Shown here: one piece after another, positions 32,644-41,622 of the stretch | Layout of the letters: every line of letters starts with the position of its first letter | Position numbering within the stretch: position 1 is the first letter of the stretch | Assembly (NCBI GenBank): GCA_017395635.1 | Contig: JAFQOE010000058.1 | Location: 28,202-92,201 of the forward strand | Reading direction: 5' to 3' | DNA length: 64,000 bases | Source of the DNA: Lachnospiraceae bacterium | Lineage (GTDB): Bacteria > Bacillota > Clostridia > Lachnospirales > Lachnospiraceae | The notes under the pieces: model-generated | The model's database searches: none | What the model saw: only the letters and a program-made list of their open reading frames with translations | What the model was told of the DNA's origin: nothing | Made by a program: the position numbers and the translations under genes

Positions 32644-33528
32644 TTATATAAAATCAACTTGTCCCTGTAGCCAGATAATTCCTTTGAATCTTCGACCAAC
32701 TTTTGGCTCTCCTTCCAGGTCTAAAGAGTTAATTGCTACATTAAGTGTTAAATCATTGCATACTACAGTTAAATTATACACCAATTCATCAGAAAATTCA
32801 TTAGTTAATTGTTCGATTTTTTTAATTATTCCCATAATGGAATATTGCTCATTATCGATTCCAAAAGGCATGAAATATGTTTCTACAACTGTATATAAAT
32901 CTTCTTTATGGATACGCTTGCTAATAAGAGAGTAAGTGTCCATTTCATCTATGGTTAAATTCTCCATTGCATCCAAGTCGCCTTTTTTTGCTTTTGCAAT
33001 TAGCTTACGTCTTTCTTGATTACTAATTGGTTGCTTTTCGTAAGGAAAAGACATTTCTTCTAATTGAACTCCATATAAAATCCGACCATCAATGGATAGT
33101 GCACCGAATTTTACTTTATTTGGAATTTTATAGAAATCGTTGGACCATTTGCTTCTAATATAATCGATGGGATTTGATAATGCATAGATTAATGTGATAC
33201 CTAAACTGTAATCGTCTGATATTCCGGAAAATGCTTCCTTATCACTATGCGGTTCAATTTGTATATCAGGTTGAGTGGTAGAGTGATATCCATTACAATA
33301 TGGAAAAGAATGATCAATACTAATGGTTCCATTTTCATCCAATTCTGCAATGATGGATATACCTAAACCACACCCAAAACTACGATTAAATTGTAGAAGT
33401 TTGGTTTCTGAATTAACTTCTATTTCTTTCTTGTCAGTAGCATCATTTAATGCAGCAGTTATTAATTTATTTTGTTCACTTTTGTTTTTAAGTTTACTAA
33501 AACCAATTGCTCGAAAATAACTATGCAT
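32644..33528 (-). CDS. DUF3881-family protein
   Basis: A 294-residue soluble protein opening MHSYFRAIGFSKLKNKSEQN, with FGCGLGISIIAELDENGTIS and DDYSLGITLIYALSNPIDYI. This matches DUF3881, a family largely confined to Lachnospiraceae and near relatives. Function unknown. It lies in the parA-parB-DUF4446 run, 23 bases behind DUF4446, so it is probably transcribed with it. Useful mainly as a taxonomic marker. Confidence 0.85.
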   Translation of the reverse strand: MHSYFRAIGFSKLKNKSEQNKLITAALNDATDKKEIEVNSETKLLQFNRSFGCGLGISIIAELDENGTISIDHSFPYCNGYHSTTQPDIQIEPHSDKEAFSGISDDYSLGITLIYALSNPIDYIRSKWSNDFYKIPNKVKFGALSIDGRILYGVQLEEMSFPYEKQPISNQERRKLIAKAKKGDLDAMENLTIDEMDTYSLISKRIHKEDLYTVVETYFMPFGIDNEQYSIMGIIKKIEQLTNEFSDELVYNLTVVCNDLTLNVAINSLDLEGEPKVGRRFKGIIWLQGQVDFI

Positions 33529-33551
33529 TATTGATTCCTTCTTTCATAATT

Positions 33552-34109
33552 CTAATATCCAATATCAGGTCTTTGGTTTTCTCTTTCTCTTGCAGCTTCC
33601 TTTGCTCCATCTTTACCGGTAGCAACATTTAATGCAAGGGTTTCTTCTTCTGAAAGAATGTAATAAGATTCTTCATTTGAAATTTCTTTACAGTAGGTAA
33701 AACATCCTTCTCTACTATGCATAGAAGTAAGAATGATTCCATCATGATTTTCTGTTAGCAGGGCAAGAGAGAAACTCAGTTTTCCAGACATCTCTTTGAA
33801 TGCATCATACTTTACTAATCCGATTTTACAAAAGGTAGTCAAGAATTTGTCATTTACTGTTTTGATATCTGCATTTTGTTGTTTTTCATTTTTAACAATC
33901 TGGCGCATCTCTGAAAAACGTTGTGCTAATACCTGTTCAAGATTTCTGGAATCACTTCCGGTTGTAAATTTATTCAGTCTTTCTGTTAATTTATTGCATT
34001 TGGAAATAATTGTAAATATTAATATAAATTGTACAATTATAATTATAGCCAAGATAATAACAATTAAATCTGTTCCGATTCCGATTGAATCAAAAATATC
34101 TGATCCCAT
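33552..34109 (-). CDS. DUF4446-family membrane protein
   Basis: A 185-residue protein with one N-terminal membrane segment (about residues 12-37), a helical stretch, and a C-terminal globular part with VKYDAFKEMSGKLSFSLALL and LTSMHSREGCFTYCKEIS. These are the conserved parts of DUF4446, usually found next to parB in Clostridia, as here. Function unknown. It may be linked with chromosome or cell-envelope processes by neighbourhood only. Confidence 0.88.
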   Translation of the reverse strand: MGSDIFDSIGIGTDLIVIILAIIIIVQFILIFTIISKCNKLTERLNKFTTGSDSRNLEQVLAQRFSEMRQIVKNEKQQNADIKTVNDKFLTTFCKIGLVKYDAFKEMSGKLSFSLALLTENHDGIILTSMHSREGCFTYCKEISNEESYYILSEEETLALNVATGKDGAKEAARERENQRPDIGY

Positions 34110-34190
34110 ATTGTGTCTCCTATCTTATGTTTCATACCCATAACAATTGTGTTAAATAGCAATATCATGTTACCTGTAATTAGGTTTTCG

Positions 34191-34258
34191 TAATTATTCA
34201 GAGTTACATTCGAAAATGCTTCGCATTTATCTCATGTGGGCTCTCGTCAAATAGTTAC
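34191..34258. repeat. Dispersed intergenic repeat, copy 3 (inverted orientation)
   Basis: It reads TAATTATTCAGAG at the left and AAATAGTTAC at the right. The inner part from 34210 to 34232 is the exact reverse complement of 53094-53116. It sits between DUF4446 and parB. Confidence 0.7.
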
Positions 34259-34268
34259 AGTTTATCTA

Positions 34269-35225
34269 CTACAATTGGATTGAGTAGATTAATTCCATGA
34301 TATGTTCAAGTTCATCTCTTGAACTATATTGAATTTCAATTTTACCATTATCATTATTTTTAGTTTTAATAGTAGTTTTTGCACCAAGTTTTGTTTTGAA
34401 GTTTTCTTCAATTTCTCGATAAAGAAAAGATAAATCTTCTATAGCTGTTTCTTCTTCTGTATTCTCAGGTTTTGGATTAGCTAAATCGTGTAAAATCTTC
34501 TTTACTAATTTTTCAGTTTCACGTACGGATAAGCGCTCATCAAAAACTTTGCAAGCTGTTTCATATTGTAAGTCAGAATCTTCAATTGGAATTAATGCTC
34601 TGGCATGTCCGTTTGTAAGTTTTTCGTCAATTACCATTTCCTGAACAGCATCTGTTAATTTCAATAAACGAAGAATATTCGTAATAGCAGTTCTGCTTTT
34701 CGAAACTCTTTCAGCTACATCATCCTGTTTTAATTGGAATTCTTCGATTAACTTTTTGTAGGCTTGAGCTTCCTCAATTGGATTCAAGTCTTCACGTTGG
34801 ATATTCTCTATAATACCAATTTCAAGAATTTCCTGATCGGTATAATCTTTTACAACAACAGGAATTTCTTTTAGTCCCGCTTTCATAGCAGCTCTCCAAC
34901 GACGTTCACCGGAAACAAGAAGATAATAGTTATCTCGCTTGGTTACAACTACAGGTTCAATGACACCATGTTGTGTAATGGAATCTGCTAATTCCTGAAG
35001 AGCATCTTCATTAAATAATTTTCTTGGCTGCTCTTTATTGATTTCAATATCTTTTATTTTGAGAGTCATCTCTGTTGGAACTTCTTTAACGACTTCCTTT
35101 ATTACCTCTTTGATTACTTCTTTTGTTTCTATATTTTCAGATGTATTTGTTTTTGATTTTCTTGCTTGGGTGGTACTAACACCTAACATAGTGTCAAGAC
35201 CATTTCCTAAACCTTTACGTGCCAT
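34269..35225 (-). CDS. parB: Chromosome-partitioning protein ParB (Spo0J)
   Basis: A 318-residue ParB. The N-terminus holds MARKGLGNGLDTMLG, followed by a Glu/Val/Lys-rich stretch of VIKEVIKEVVKEVP repeats. The CTP-binding ParB core follows: KDIEINKEQPRKLFNEDALQ, LLVSGERRWRAAMKAGLKEI and IIENIQREDLNPIEEAQAY, with the helix-turn-helix KQDDVAERVSKSRTAITNIL. ParB loads on parS as a CTP-gated clamp and recruits SMC. parS sites flank the operon. Confidence 0.97.
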   Translation of the reverse strand: MARKGLGNGLDTMLGVSTTQARKSKTNTSENIETKEVIKEVIKEVVKEVPTEMTLKIKDIEINKEQPRKLFNEDALQELADSITQHGVIEPVVVTKRDNYYLLVSGERRWRAAMKAGLKEIPVVVKDYTDQEILEIGIIENIQREDLNPIEEAQAYKKLIEEFQLKQDDVAERVSKSRTAITNILRLLKLTDAVQEMVIDEKLTNGHARALIPIEDSDLQYETACKVFDERLSVRETEKLVKKILHDLANPKPENTEEETAIEDLSFLYREIEENFKTKLGAKTTIKTKNNDNGKIEIQYSSRDELEHIMELIYSIQL

Positions 35226-35240
35226 TTCTATTTCCTCCTA

Positions 35241-35256
35241 TGTTTCATGTGAAACA
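35241..35256. promoter_or_regulatory. parS site 1
   Basis: TGTTTCATGTGAAACA, one base from the Bacillus consensus TGTTTCACGTGAAACA. It lies between parA and parB, just before the parB ribosome site. Confidence 0.92.
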
Positions 35257-35326
35257 TTATTTTAAAATCTAGTATCTATTCAAAACGAAACATTTTTAAA
35301 TGAGACTTTAAATAATTATTAATGTT

Positions 35327-36094
35327 TTATAAATGAATATTGGTAATAACTTCATCCGCTAACATTCTATAACTTTCTGCACCTGCACTTCGATTATCAT
35401 ACATAGTAATAGGTAAACCGTGACTTGGTGCTTCGGCAAGTCGAACATTTCTTGGAATAATTGTTTTATACACATTTTGATGAAGATTTGCTTTTACATT
35501 TTCTACAACTTGTAAGGATAGATTGGTACGAGAATCATACATTGTAAAGACTACACCTTCAATTTTTAAATCTTTGTTGAGTTTCTGCTGAATTAATTCA
35601 ATTGTATAGATTAACTGCGATAAACCATCCAAAGCAAAGAACTCACACTGGATTGGTACTAATACCGTATCGGCAGCAGTCATGGAATTGATTGTTAACA
35701 TTCCTAATGCAGGAGGACAGTCAATAATAATATAATCAAATAAATGCTGGATTTTTGTTAGATGCTTTTTGATTATATATTGCATATCCGGTTCACCAAT
35801 AAATTCAACCTCAGCACCTGCTAAATAACGGTTAGAAGGCAGAAGATTTAAACCAGGTACAACATTAATTAACATTGCGTCACCAATATTACATTCTTCT
35901 GTCATTACATCATATATAGTGTTTTCTAATTCATCTTTGTTAATACCAAATCCGGTAGTTAAATGTCCTTGTGGATCCATGTCAACAGCTAAAGTTTTGA
36001 ATCCTTTTTCTGCTAAACATGCAGATAAATTAATTGAAGTAGTTGTTTTACCAACTCCACCTTTTTGGTTTGCAATTGCTATAATTCTTCCCAT
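35327..36094 (-). CDS. parA: Chromosome-partitioning ATPase ParA (Soj)
   Basis: A 255-residue ParA/Soj. Deviant Walker A is IANQKGGVGKTTTSINLSAC (residues 5-24), Walker A' is VDMDPQGHLTTGFG and the B motif is YIIIDCPPALGMLT. ADP/ATP-dependent DNA binding lets it segregate origins with ParB and, in Bacillus, regulate DnaA. It heads the minus-strand run parA, parB, DUF4446 and DUF3881. Confidence 0.97.
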   Translation of the reverse strand: MGRIIAIANQKGGVGKTTTSINLSACLAEKGFKTLAVDMDPQGHLTTGFGINKDELENTIYDVMTEECNIGDAMLINVVPGLNLLPSNRYLAGAEVEFIGEPDMQYIIKKHLTKIQHLFDYIIIDCPPALGMLTINSMTAADTVLVPIQCEFFALDGLSQLIYTIELIQQKLNKDLKIEGVVFTMYDSRTNLSLQVVENVKANLHQNVYKTIIPRNVRLAEAPSHGLPITMYDNRSAGAESYRMLADEVITNIHL

Positions 36095-36212
36095 TGTAAT
36101 ACTTCCTTTTCTAGTCCATTTTCAATCAATATCCAAGATAATATTTTATCATAAATTATAAAAATGTTAAAGACGACATATAGTAAATTAAAATTAAAAA
36201 AACACAATATAA

Positions 36213-36228
36213 TGTTTCATGTGAAACA
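36213..36228. promoter_or_regulatory. parS site 2
   Basis: TGTTTCATGTGAAACA, identical to site 1, in the AT-rich gap upstream of parA. Confidence 0.92.
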
Positions 36229-36313
36229 ATGCCCGTATTTTACTTTTCTTTTATAAAATAGCATGATAAAATGTAAAAGTATATTAAGTATTAGAGAAAG
36301 GAAATTATATTGT

Positions 36314-36907
36314 ATGATAATATATCCGTATAAAAAAGGTGAAGATGTAGTAAAACTTATAGCTGGTATTATTAGTGCAGGGTATGTAACTGGCGTTTGT
36401 TCTTTATGTCTTGGGTTTCTTAAAAATAAAAAAATTGTAATTAGTGAGATAGATTCTACTATGATTCTTTTCTGTATTCTTAGTTTATTATTTATATTAA
36501 TATTAAATATAGTATGTATACTTATAATACAAATAATTAAAATTAATCGTAATACAAATATGCAAGAGGTAATGAATTTAGGATATAAGACAAGTGGAAA
36601 AGTTCTTTCTGTTGAATATTTCAATAAACGCGTATATAAAGGTAGAATAGAGAGATATTCGTTAGTTGTACAATATGTTGATATAGATGGTATTTTGAAA
36701 AAATTTGAAACTGTTCCATTAGCTATTGTACCGAAGTCAGGATATTCTATAATTTGTGACGTGTTTATCTATAATAACAAATGTTATGCTTACAATTTTA
36801 AAAATTTTCATATTGATAGAAATGTTGATAAAGAGAGAAAAATTGAGATGATAGTAATAATGAGTATTGCGTTTATTTTAGGTATAACTGCGATACTTCT
36901 TTGTTAA
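36314..36907 (+). CDS. Membrane protein of unknown function
   Basis: A 197-residue protein from the ATG at 36314 (AGGAAA upstream). It has hydrophobic segments at about residues 13-34, 47-72 and 177-196, with a soluble, strand-rich domain between (YKTSGKVLSVEYFNKRVYKG, SLVVQYVDIDGILKKFETVP). The middle part resembles the small DUF3592-like extracytoplasmic or cytoplasmic beta domain, but the match is weak. It stands alone between parS sites 2 and 3. Confidence 0.75.
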   Translation: MIIYPYKKGEDVVKLIAGIISAGYVTGVCSLCLGFLKNKKIVISEIDSTMILFCILSLLFILILNIVCILIIQIIKINRNTNMQEVMNLGYKTSGKVLSVEYFNKRVYKGRIERYSLVVQYVDIDGILKKFETVPLAIVPKSGYSIICDVFIYNNKCYAYNFKNFHIDRNVDKERKIEMIVIMSIAFILGITAILLC

Positions 36908-36933
36908 TATAATGGAATATTTGTAATAGATAT

Positions 36934-36967
36934 AGAAAGAAATGTTTCATGTGAAACATTTCTTTCT
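36934..36967. terminator. parS site 3 within a terminator-like palindrome
   Basis: The same TGTTTCATGTGAAACA (36943-36958) is extended on both sides by AGAAAGAAA and TTTCTTTCT, giving 16-base arms around a 2-base centre, followed by TTTTG. It is 26 bases behind the membrane-protein gene, so it can serve as both ParB site and terminator. Confidence 0.8.
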
Positions 36968-37040
36968 TTTGTATTTAGTATATAAAATAAATAGGATGGA
37001 GTTTACTTTGTAAAAAAATAAAACTGCAAAATTAGAAACG

Positions 37041-37124
37041 AATGTGGTAGGTGTTAATAAACCAATTAACTGGACATCTAACGATACTAGTTATTTTGGT
37101 AAACAACCTTACCATCACAGATAG
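37041..37124 (+). pseudogene. Possible TruB-like N-terminal fragment
   Basis: The frame reads NVVGVNKPINWTSNDTSYFG and stops at 37124. KP-x-x-x-TS-x-D resembles the first conserved motif of TruB-type pseudouridine synthases. There is no ribosome site, no continuation, and it overlaps the pyrC 3' end, so at best it is a relic; chance is quite possible. Confidence 0.25.
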
Positions 37125-38496
37125 TATACTGAATTTCACCAGTAAGGGTTTCTCCTTTGAAAGGAGAGTTAGACGATTTGGAACAGAAAGTATCAATTGT
37201 AAAGGTATTCTCATTAAAGATTATCAAATCTGCCGGACCACCTTCTGCAATGTAACCACAATTTAAGTGATACATGCTAGCTGGATTAATAGTCATTTTT
37301 TCAAGTAACTCCATATAGGTAAGGTGTCCTTCTTTTACAAGATTGGTGATACCTAATGGGAGAGCAGTTTCTAATCCGAGAATACCGCTAGGAGCTTCTG
37401 TGATAGGCTTTGCTTTTTCCTCTGCACTATGTGGAGCATGGTCTGTAGCAATGATATCAATTGTGTTATCTTTTAAACCTTGGATGATAGCAAGTCGATC
37501 TTCCTCTGTACGAAGAGGAGGATTCATCTTAGCCATTGTTCCGTGTTGGATTACAGCTTCTTCGTTTAAAGAAAAATGATGAGGAGTTGCCTCTGCATGA
37601 ATGTTAAGAACCTGAGCAACATCCATTGGAATTATCTGTGTATAAGAGTTATTAAAATCGGAAGGGTTGGAAATATCCGTTATATCCTCTTTCAATTTTG
37701 GTAATGGGAGAGGTATATTTTTCTTTTTTGCCATTTCTAGTTTTTTCTGACGAACTAGTTCTACACCTTCCTTGGTACTAATGTGCTGTATATTAATTGG
37801 AGCATCTAATTCTCCGGCAAGGTTTAAGTCACGATAAATTAAATCAATTTCTGCGGCCCTGGGAGAACCTTCAATATTATAGTGAGCGGAAGCTTTACCG
37901 TGATTGATACCATTGTTGGTAATTAGCTCAGGATTTTCTTCGTGAAAGCTCAAAGGTACATTTAACTCTTTCGCTTTCTTCATAGCAACAGTAACTGTTT
38001 CTTCATCCATAATCGGAATACCATCATCTGTGAATCCCACGGCTCCTTCTGCTTTGAGAGTACTCATATCAATAAGTTCTTCCCCCTGCAATCCTTTGGT
38101 GATAGAAGCACAAGTGAATACATGAATATCTGTTTCGGCACCTTTGTCTATTACATAGCGAAGGGTTTCTACATTATCTACAGCAGGTTTGGTATTAGCC
38201 ATTAAAATTACAGTAGTAAATCCTCCTTTAGCAGCAGCTTTTGCTCCTGTGTAGATATCTTCCTTGTAAGTAAATCCAGGGTCGCGAAAATGTACATGAA
38301 CATCTACCAATCCTGGTGCAATCATCATATTTTCAGCATTTATTATTTGTAAATCATCCAATTCTTCATTGATTAAATCTGATTCTTCAATAAAGGAGCT
38401 AATCTTATGAACTTTGTTATCTTTGATTAATATGTCATATATACCATTACGTCCTGATCTTGGATCCATGACATAACCGTTTTTAATAAGAAGCAT
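37087..38496 (-). CDS. pyrC: Dihydroorotase
   Basis: A 469-residue enzyme of pyrimidine synthesis (carbamoyl-aspartate to dihydroorotate). I take the ATG at 38496, which has GGAGGGT 7 bases upstream. Motifs: PGLVDVHVHFRDPGFTYKED with the HxH zinc ligands, FTTVILMANTKPAVDN, the metal His in INIQHISTKEG and HAEATPHHFSL, and IIATDHAPHSAEEKAK. An extra segment of about 35-40 residues (KKKNIPLPLPKLKEDITDIS and on) lies between ISTKEGVELVRQ and HAEATPHH, where relatives have a short link. It is not in a pyr operon here. Confidence 0.95.
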   Translation of the reverse strand: MLLIKNGYVMDPRSGRNGIYDILIKDNKVHKISSFIEESDLINEELDDLQIINAENMMIAPGLVDVHVHFRDPGFTYKEDIYTGAKAAAKGGFTTVILMANTKPAVDNVETLRYVIDKGAETDIHVFTCASITKGLQGEELIDMSTLKAEGAVGFTDDGIPIMDEETVTVAMKKAKELNVPLSFHEENPELITNNGINHGKASAHYNIEGSPRAAEIDLIYRDLNLAGELDAPINIQHISTKEGVELVRQKKLEMAKKKNIPLPLPKLKEDITDISNPSDFNNSYTQIIPMDVAQVLNIHAEATPHHFSLNEEAVIQHGTMAKMNPPLRTEEDRLAIIQGLKDNTIDIIATDHAPHSAEEKAKPITEAPSGILGLETALPLGITNLVKEGHLTYMELLEKMTINPASMYHLNCGYIAEGGPADLIIFNENTFTIDTFCSKSSNSPFKGETLTGEIQYTICDGKVVYQNN

Positions 38497-38623
38497 AGTA
38501 TGACCCTCCATTTCTTATTAGTTCGTACTATTAGTATTATAAGTTCAATATAGTTTATCATATTTCTAATTGTAAAACAATAAACAGATAATGGTTTAAA
38601 ATTAACTATGGCTAAATTTTTAA

Positions 38624-38653
38624 ATTGTAACTATGAAGGTACTAACTAGTTAC
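38624..38653. repeat. Short copy of the dispersed repeat (inner part of copy 1)
   Basis: GTAACTATGAAGGTACTAAC then TAGTTAC: a GTAACTA/TAGTTAC inverted repeat, nearly the same as 29353-29379, upstream of the argS terminator. Confidence 0.5.
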
Positions 38654-38662
38654 GAAAATAGA

Positions 38663-38730
38663 AAAGGAATTCTTGCAATGAAATATCACCTGCTTTGTTA
38701 GTAATTATATAACATTACAAGAATTCCTTT
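38663..38730 (-). terminator. Long-loop terminator behind argS
   Basis: AAAGGAATTCTTGCAATG (38663-38680) and CATTACAAGAATTCCTTT (38713-38730) pair with one G-U pair over a 32-base loop; on the minus strand it is followed by TCTATTTTC. It lies 10 bases from the argS stop. Confidence 0.75.
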
Positions 38731-38739
38731 ATTTGTTTA

Positions 38740-40425
38740 TTACATCTGTTCCGGACACTGGATTCCTAATAAATCTAAAGCATCCTTCAAGGTTGTTTTC
38801 GTGATTTCAACAAGCTTACCTCTTGCATTGCGAAGAGCATCATCCTCTACATTTACTCGGCAAGCATTGTAGAAACGGGAGAAAGACTGTGCAACATCCA
38901 TTGCAAAACGAGCAACGATAGATGGTTCGTATTTCTCAGCAGCATCTGCAACTACTTGTGGGAAACGGTTGATTTCCTTTAGTAATGCGATTGCTTCGTC
39001 GTCTAACAATAAGCTGTAATCAATGTCTGCATTGCCATCATAAGCAATTGTACGAAGAATGCTGGCACAACGACAGTAAGTATACTGAACATAAGGACCA
39101 GTCTCACCGTCGAAGTTCAATACCTTATCCCATTTGAAGGATACATCTTTGATTCTCTGATTGTATAAATCGTTGAAAAGGATAGCACCAACACCGACAA
39201 TCTTAGCAACCTCATCTTTATTCTCTAAGTTCGGATTCTTCTCTGCAATAATATCTTTTACTTTATCAATTGCCTCTAATAAGATATCCTCTGCATAAAT
39301 GATATTACCACTTCTGGTAGAAAGTTTAGCACCTTCTAAGCTTACTAATCCATATGGAATATGAACCAAGCTGTCTTTAGCCCATTCATTTCCTAATAAT
39401 TCTACTACCTTAAATACCTGGGCAAAGTGAAGTTTTTGTTCCTGACCGGTTACATATAAACATTTTTCAAAATTCCAGGTTGCCTTACGATAGAAGATAG
39501 CAGCCAAATCTCTTGTTGCATAAATGGAACTACCATCCTTCTTCATGATTAGGCATGGAGCCATATTATATTCTTCTAAATCTACAATCTGAGCGCCTTC
39601 GCTTTCCTTCAAAAGATTAGCATCTGTTAATCGATTCACTACATCTGCAGTTTTATCGCGATAGAAGCTTTCACCAAGATAGTGGTCAAATTCCATACCT
39701 AATAACTCGTAAGTTCCCTTGTATTCTTTCAAGCTGATATCTACAAACCATTGCCAGATTGCAAGAGCTTCCTCATTGCCACGTTCCATCTGTGTGAACC
39801 AATCTCTGGCCTGGTCATTGAGACTATCATCCTTTTCTGCTTCATCATGGAATTTGACATAGAGTTTCATTAATTCAGCAACACCGTCTTTTTCAACAGC
39901 TTCCTTGCTACCCCATGCTTTGTAGGCAACGATTAGTTTACCAAACTGAGTACCCCAGTCACCAAGATGATTAATACGCTCCACTTTGTATCCTAATTTG
40001 CTGTAAATCTTATAAAGAGAGTTACCAATGATGGTGGTACGAAGATGTCCAACATGGAAGTTCTTTGCAACGTTAGGAGAAGAGTAGTCAATACAAATAT
40101 TCTTTCCCTCTCCAATTGTAGAAGAACCAAAATTAGCTGCGGTTGACTTTTCTATCATGGATTTTACGAAAATCTCCTTTTTAAGGAAGAAGTTAAGATA
40201 AGCACCTTTTACTTCTAACTTGTCAATAATGTCAGATTCACCAATTGCTTCTGCAATATCTGCTGCAATCATTGGAGGAGCTTTGCGAAGTGTCTTTGCC
40301 AATTGGAAACAAGGAAATGCATAATCTCCCATATCAGCCTTAGGCGGAATTTCAATAAGATTAGACACGGTTTCTGTATCTAAATTGGCTGCTTTTGCAA
40401 TAATATCAATAATCTGTGCTTTCAT
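38740..40425 (-). CDS. argS: Arginyl-tRNA synthetase
   Basis: A 561-residue class I enzyme that charges tRNA-Arg. It has the N-terminal Add-1 domain (IEIPPKADMGDYAFPCFQLA), the HIGH signature as KNFHVGHLRTTIIGNSLYKI, LSTRSGNIIYAEDILLEAI in the place of KMSKS, and the DALR anticodon domain (YVQYTYCRCASILRT, RFYNACRVNVEDDALRNAR). Length is normal. It is the last gene of a minus-strand trio, 16 bases after the kinase-like gene. Confidence 0.97.
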   Translation of the reverse strand: MKAQIIDIIAKAANLDTETVSNLIEIPPKADMGDYAFPCFQLAKTLRKAPPMIAADIAEAIGESDIIDKLEVKGAYLNFFLKKEIFVKSMIEKSTAANFGSSTIGEGKNICIDYSSPNVAKNFHVGHLRTTIIGNSLYKIYSKLGYKVERINHLGDWGTQFGKLIVAYKAWGSKEAVEKDGVAELMKLYVKFHDEAEKDDSLNDQARDWFTQMERGNEEALAIWQWFVDISLKEYKGTYELLGMEFDHYLGESFYRDKTADVVNRLTDANLLKESEGAQIVDLEEYNMAPCLIMKKDGSSIYATRDLAAIFYRKATWNFEKCLYVTGQEQKLHFAQVFKVVELLGNEWAKDSLVHIPYGLVSLEGAKLSTRSGNIIYAEDILLEAIDKVKDIIAEKNPNLENKDEVAKIVGVGAILFNDLYNQRIKDVSFKWDKVLNFDGETGPYVQYTYCRCASILRTIAYDGNADIDYSLLLDDEAIALLKEINRFPQVVADAAEKYEPSIVARFAMDVAQSFSRFYNACRVNVEDDALRNARGKLVEITKTTLKDALDLLGIQCPEQM

Positions 40426-40441
40426 GTTAAGCCTCCTATTT

Positions 40442-41578
40442 CTATTTTTTAATCGGGAACGAAAATCTTACATTCGTTCCTGATATCAAGTCACCTTGAA
40501 TTTGTAATTTACCATCTAACTGATAAATGGTCTCGTGTAGTTTGTGTAATCCGGAAGTCCATGCAGAACGTTCCAGATAATCTTCGGGAATTCCGACACC
40601 ATTGTCATTTATATACACATCGATTAAACGACTGCTTATAAATATCTTCGAAGTAATCTTGTTGGCATTGGAATGCTTGAAAATATTATCAAATACTTCC
40701 TTTAACATACGGATTAAGCGAATGGTAATGACTGGTGGCAAATTCAAATTATGTTCAGTACAGTCGCACGAATCAATAATCATACATTCCGGATGCATGG
40801 ATTTGTATCCGTCGATTAATTTCTTAACCTGATCCCAGATAGGTTGCTTGGTATCTATGTTGTAGTTCAAATGGTCTAATACTTCGTCAAGAGAATTCAA
40901 GATATCCTTCTGAGAACTGTGTAGTTCATTCAACGTTACTTTGGCACGAGCCACATCCGAGTTGAGTAACCATTTTAACACATCAAGTTTGTTCAAGTTG
41001 GAAATAAGTTCCTGTTTCACATTCTGATCCAAAATATTAGCATATTGTAAATGCTCGTAATCCTGAAGCATTAGCATATTGTAATTATGCGTTATGTTAC
41101 CATGCGAGTCATCTTCTTCAATAAATTCAATAGCATCGTCTATGCTAAAATCATCATTTGCATCATCGTGATTACTACCAACAAGAACGGTATGGATGCA
41201 TTTGCTGGCTTTGGATAACATTTGCACCTGTCCTTTGAAAAAATCAATATCGGTTTCCAACTCAGCAATACGGTTTTTCAAGCGTTCTCTAGCATCTTCC
41301 AAATCTTTTATCTGCAATGCAATCTGTTTACCCTTCGTCATGGTTTGATTATTATCCATGGTAAGAGGGGAAAATACATTGCGTCTGGTATCTACATGGT
41401 AGGTGTACAAATCCCTTGTTTTTTCAAGGGTTTCTATTTGAACCTCCAATTCGAACAGCTCCGTCTTCAAACTCTGTACTAATTCCAGATTACTTACATA
41501 GACCTTGTTGAAGTAATCTAAAGTTTTAGAGTTGGCTTCTTCTATGATGTTAAGTGGGTTCATTTCCTCGTTGGTCAT
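40442..41578 (-). CDS. Cytoplasmic sensor-kinase-like protein (DegS/NarX-type ATPase)
   Basis: A 378-residue protein without membrane segments. The N-terminal 230 residues are mostly coiled coil (LKTELFELEVQIETLEKTRD). The C-terminal part has LKEVFDNIFKHSNANKITSK (N box) and VDVYINDNGVGIPEDYLE-like G1 (YINDNGVGIPEDYLE) and GTNVRFSFP (G2), a GHKL ATPase. The region before it (ELHSSQKDILNSLDEVLDHL) is where a HisKA_3 histidine would lie, but no clear phosphorylated His motif is seen. No response regulator is adjacent. Operon position: D,D-carboxypeptidase, this gene, argS. Confidence 0.8.
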   Translation of the reverse strand: MTNEEMNPLNIIEEANSKTLDYFNKVYVSNLELVQSLKTELFELEVQIETLEKTRDLYTYHVDTRRNVFSPLTMDNNQTMTKGKQIALQIKDLEDARERLKNRIAELETDIDFFKGQVQMLSKASKCIHTVLVGSNHDDANDDFSIDDAIEFIEEDDSHGNITHNYNMLMLQDYEHLQYANILDQNVKQELISNLNKLDVLKWLLNSDVARAKVTLNELHSSQKDILNSLDEVLDHLNYNIDTKQPIWDQVKKLIDGYKSMHPECMIIDSCDCTEHNLNLPPVITIRLIRMLKEVFDNIFKHSNANKITSKIFISSRLIDVYINDNGVGIPEDYLERSAWTSGLHKLHETIYQLDGKLQIQGDLISGTNVRFSFPIKK

Positions 41579-41622
41579 ACAGTAGTTTCCTCATAATGTA
41601 TATTCGACAAAAGAGAGTCGTC

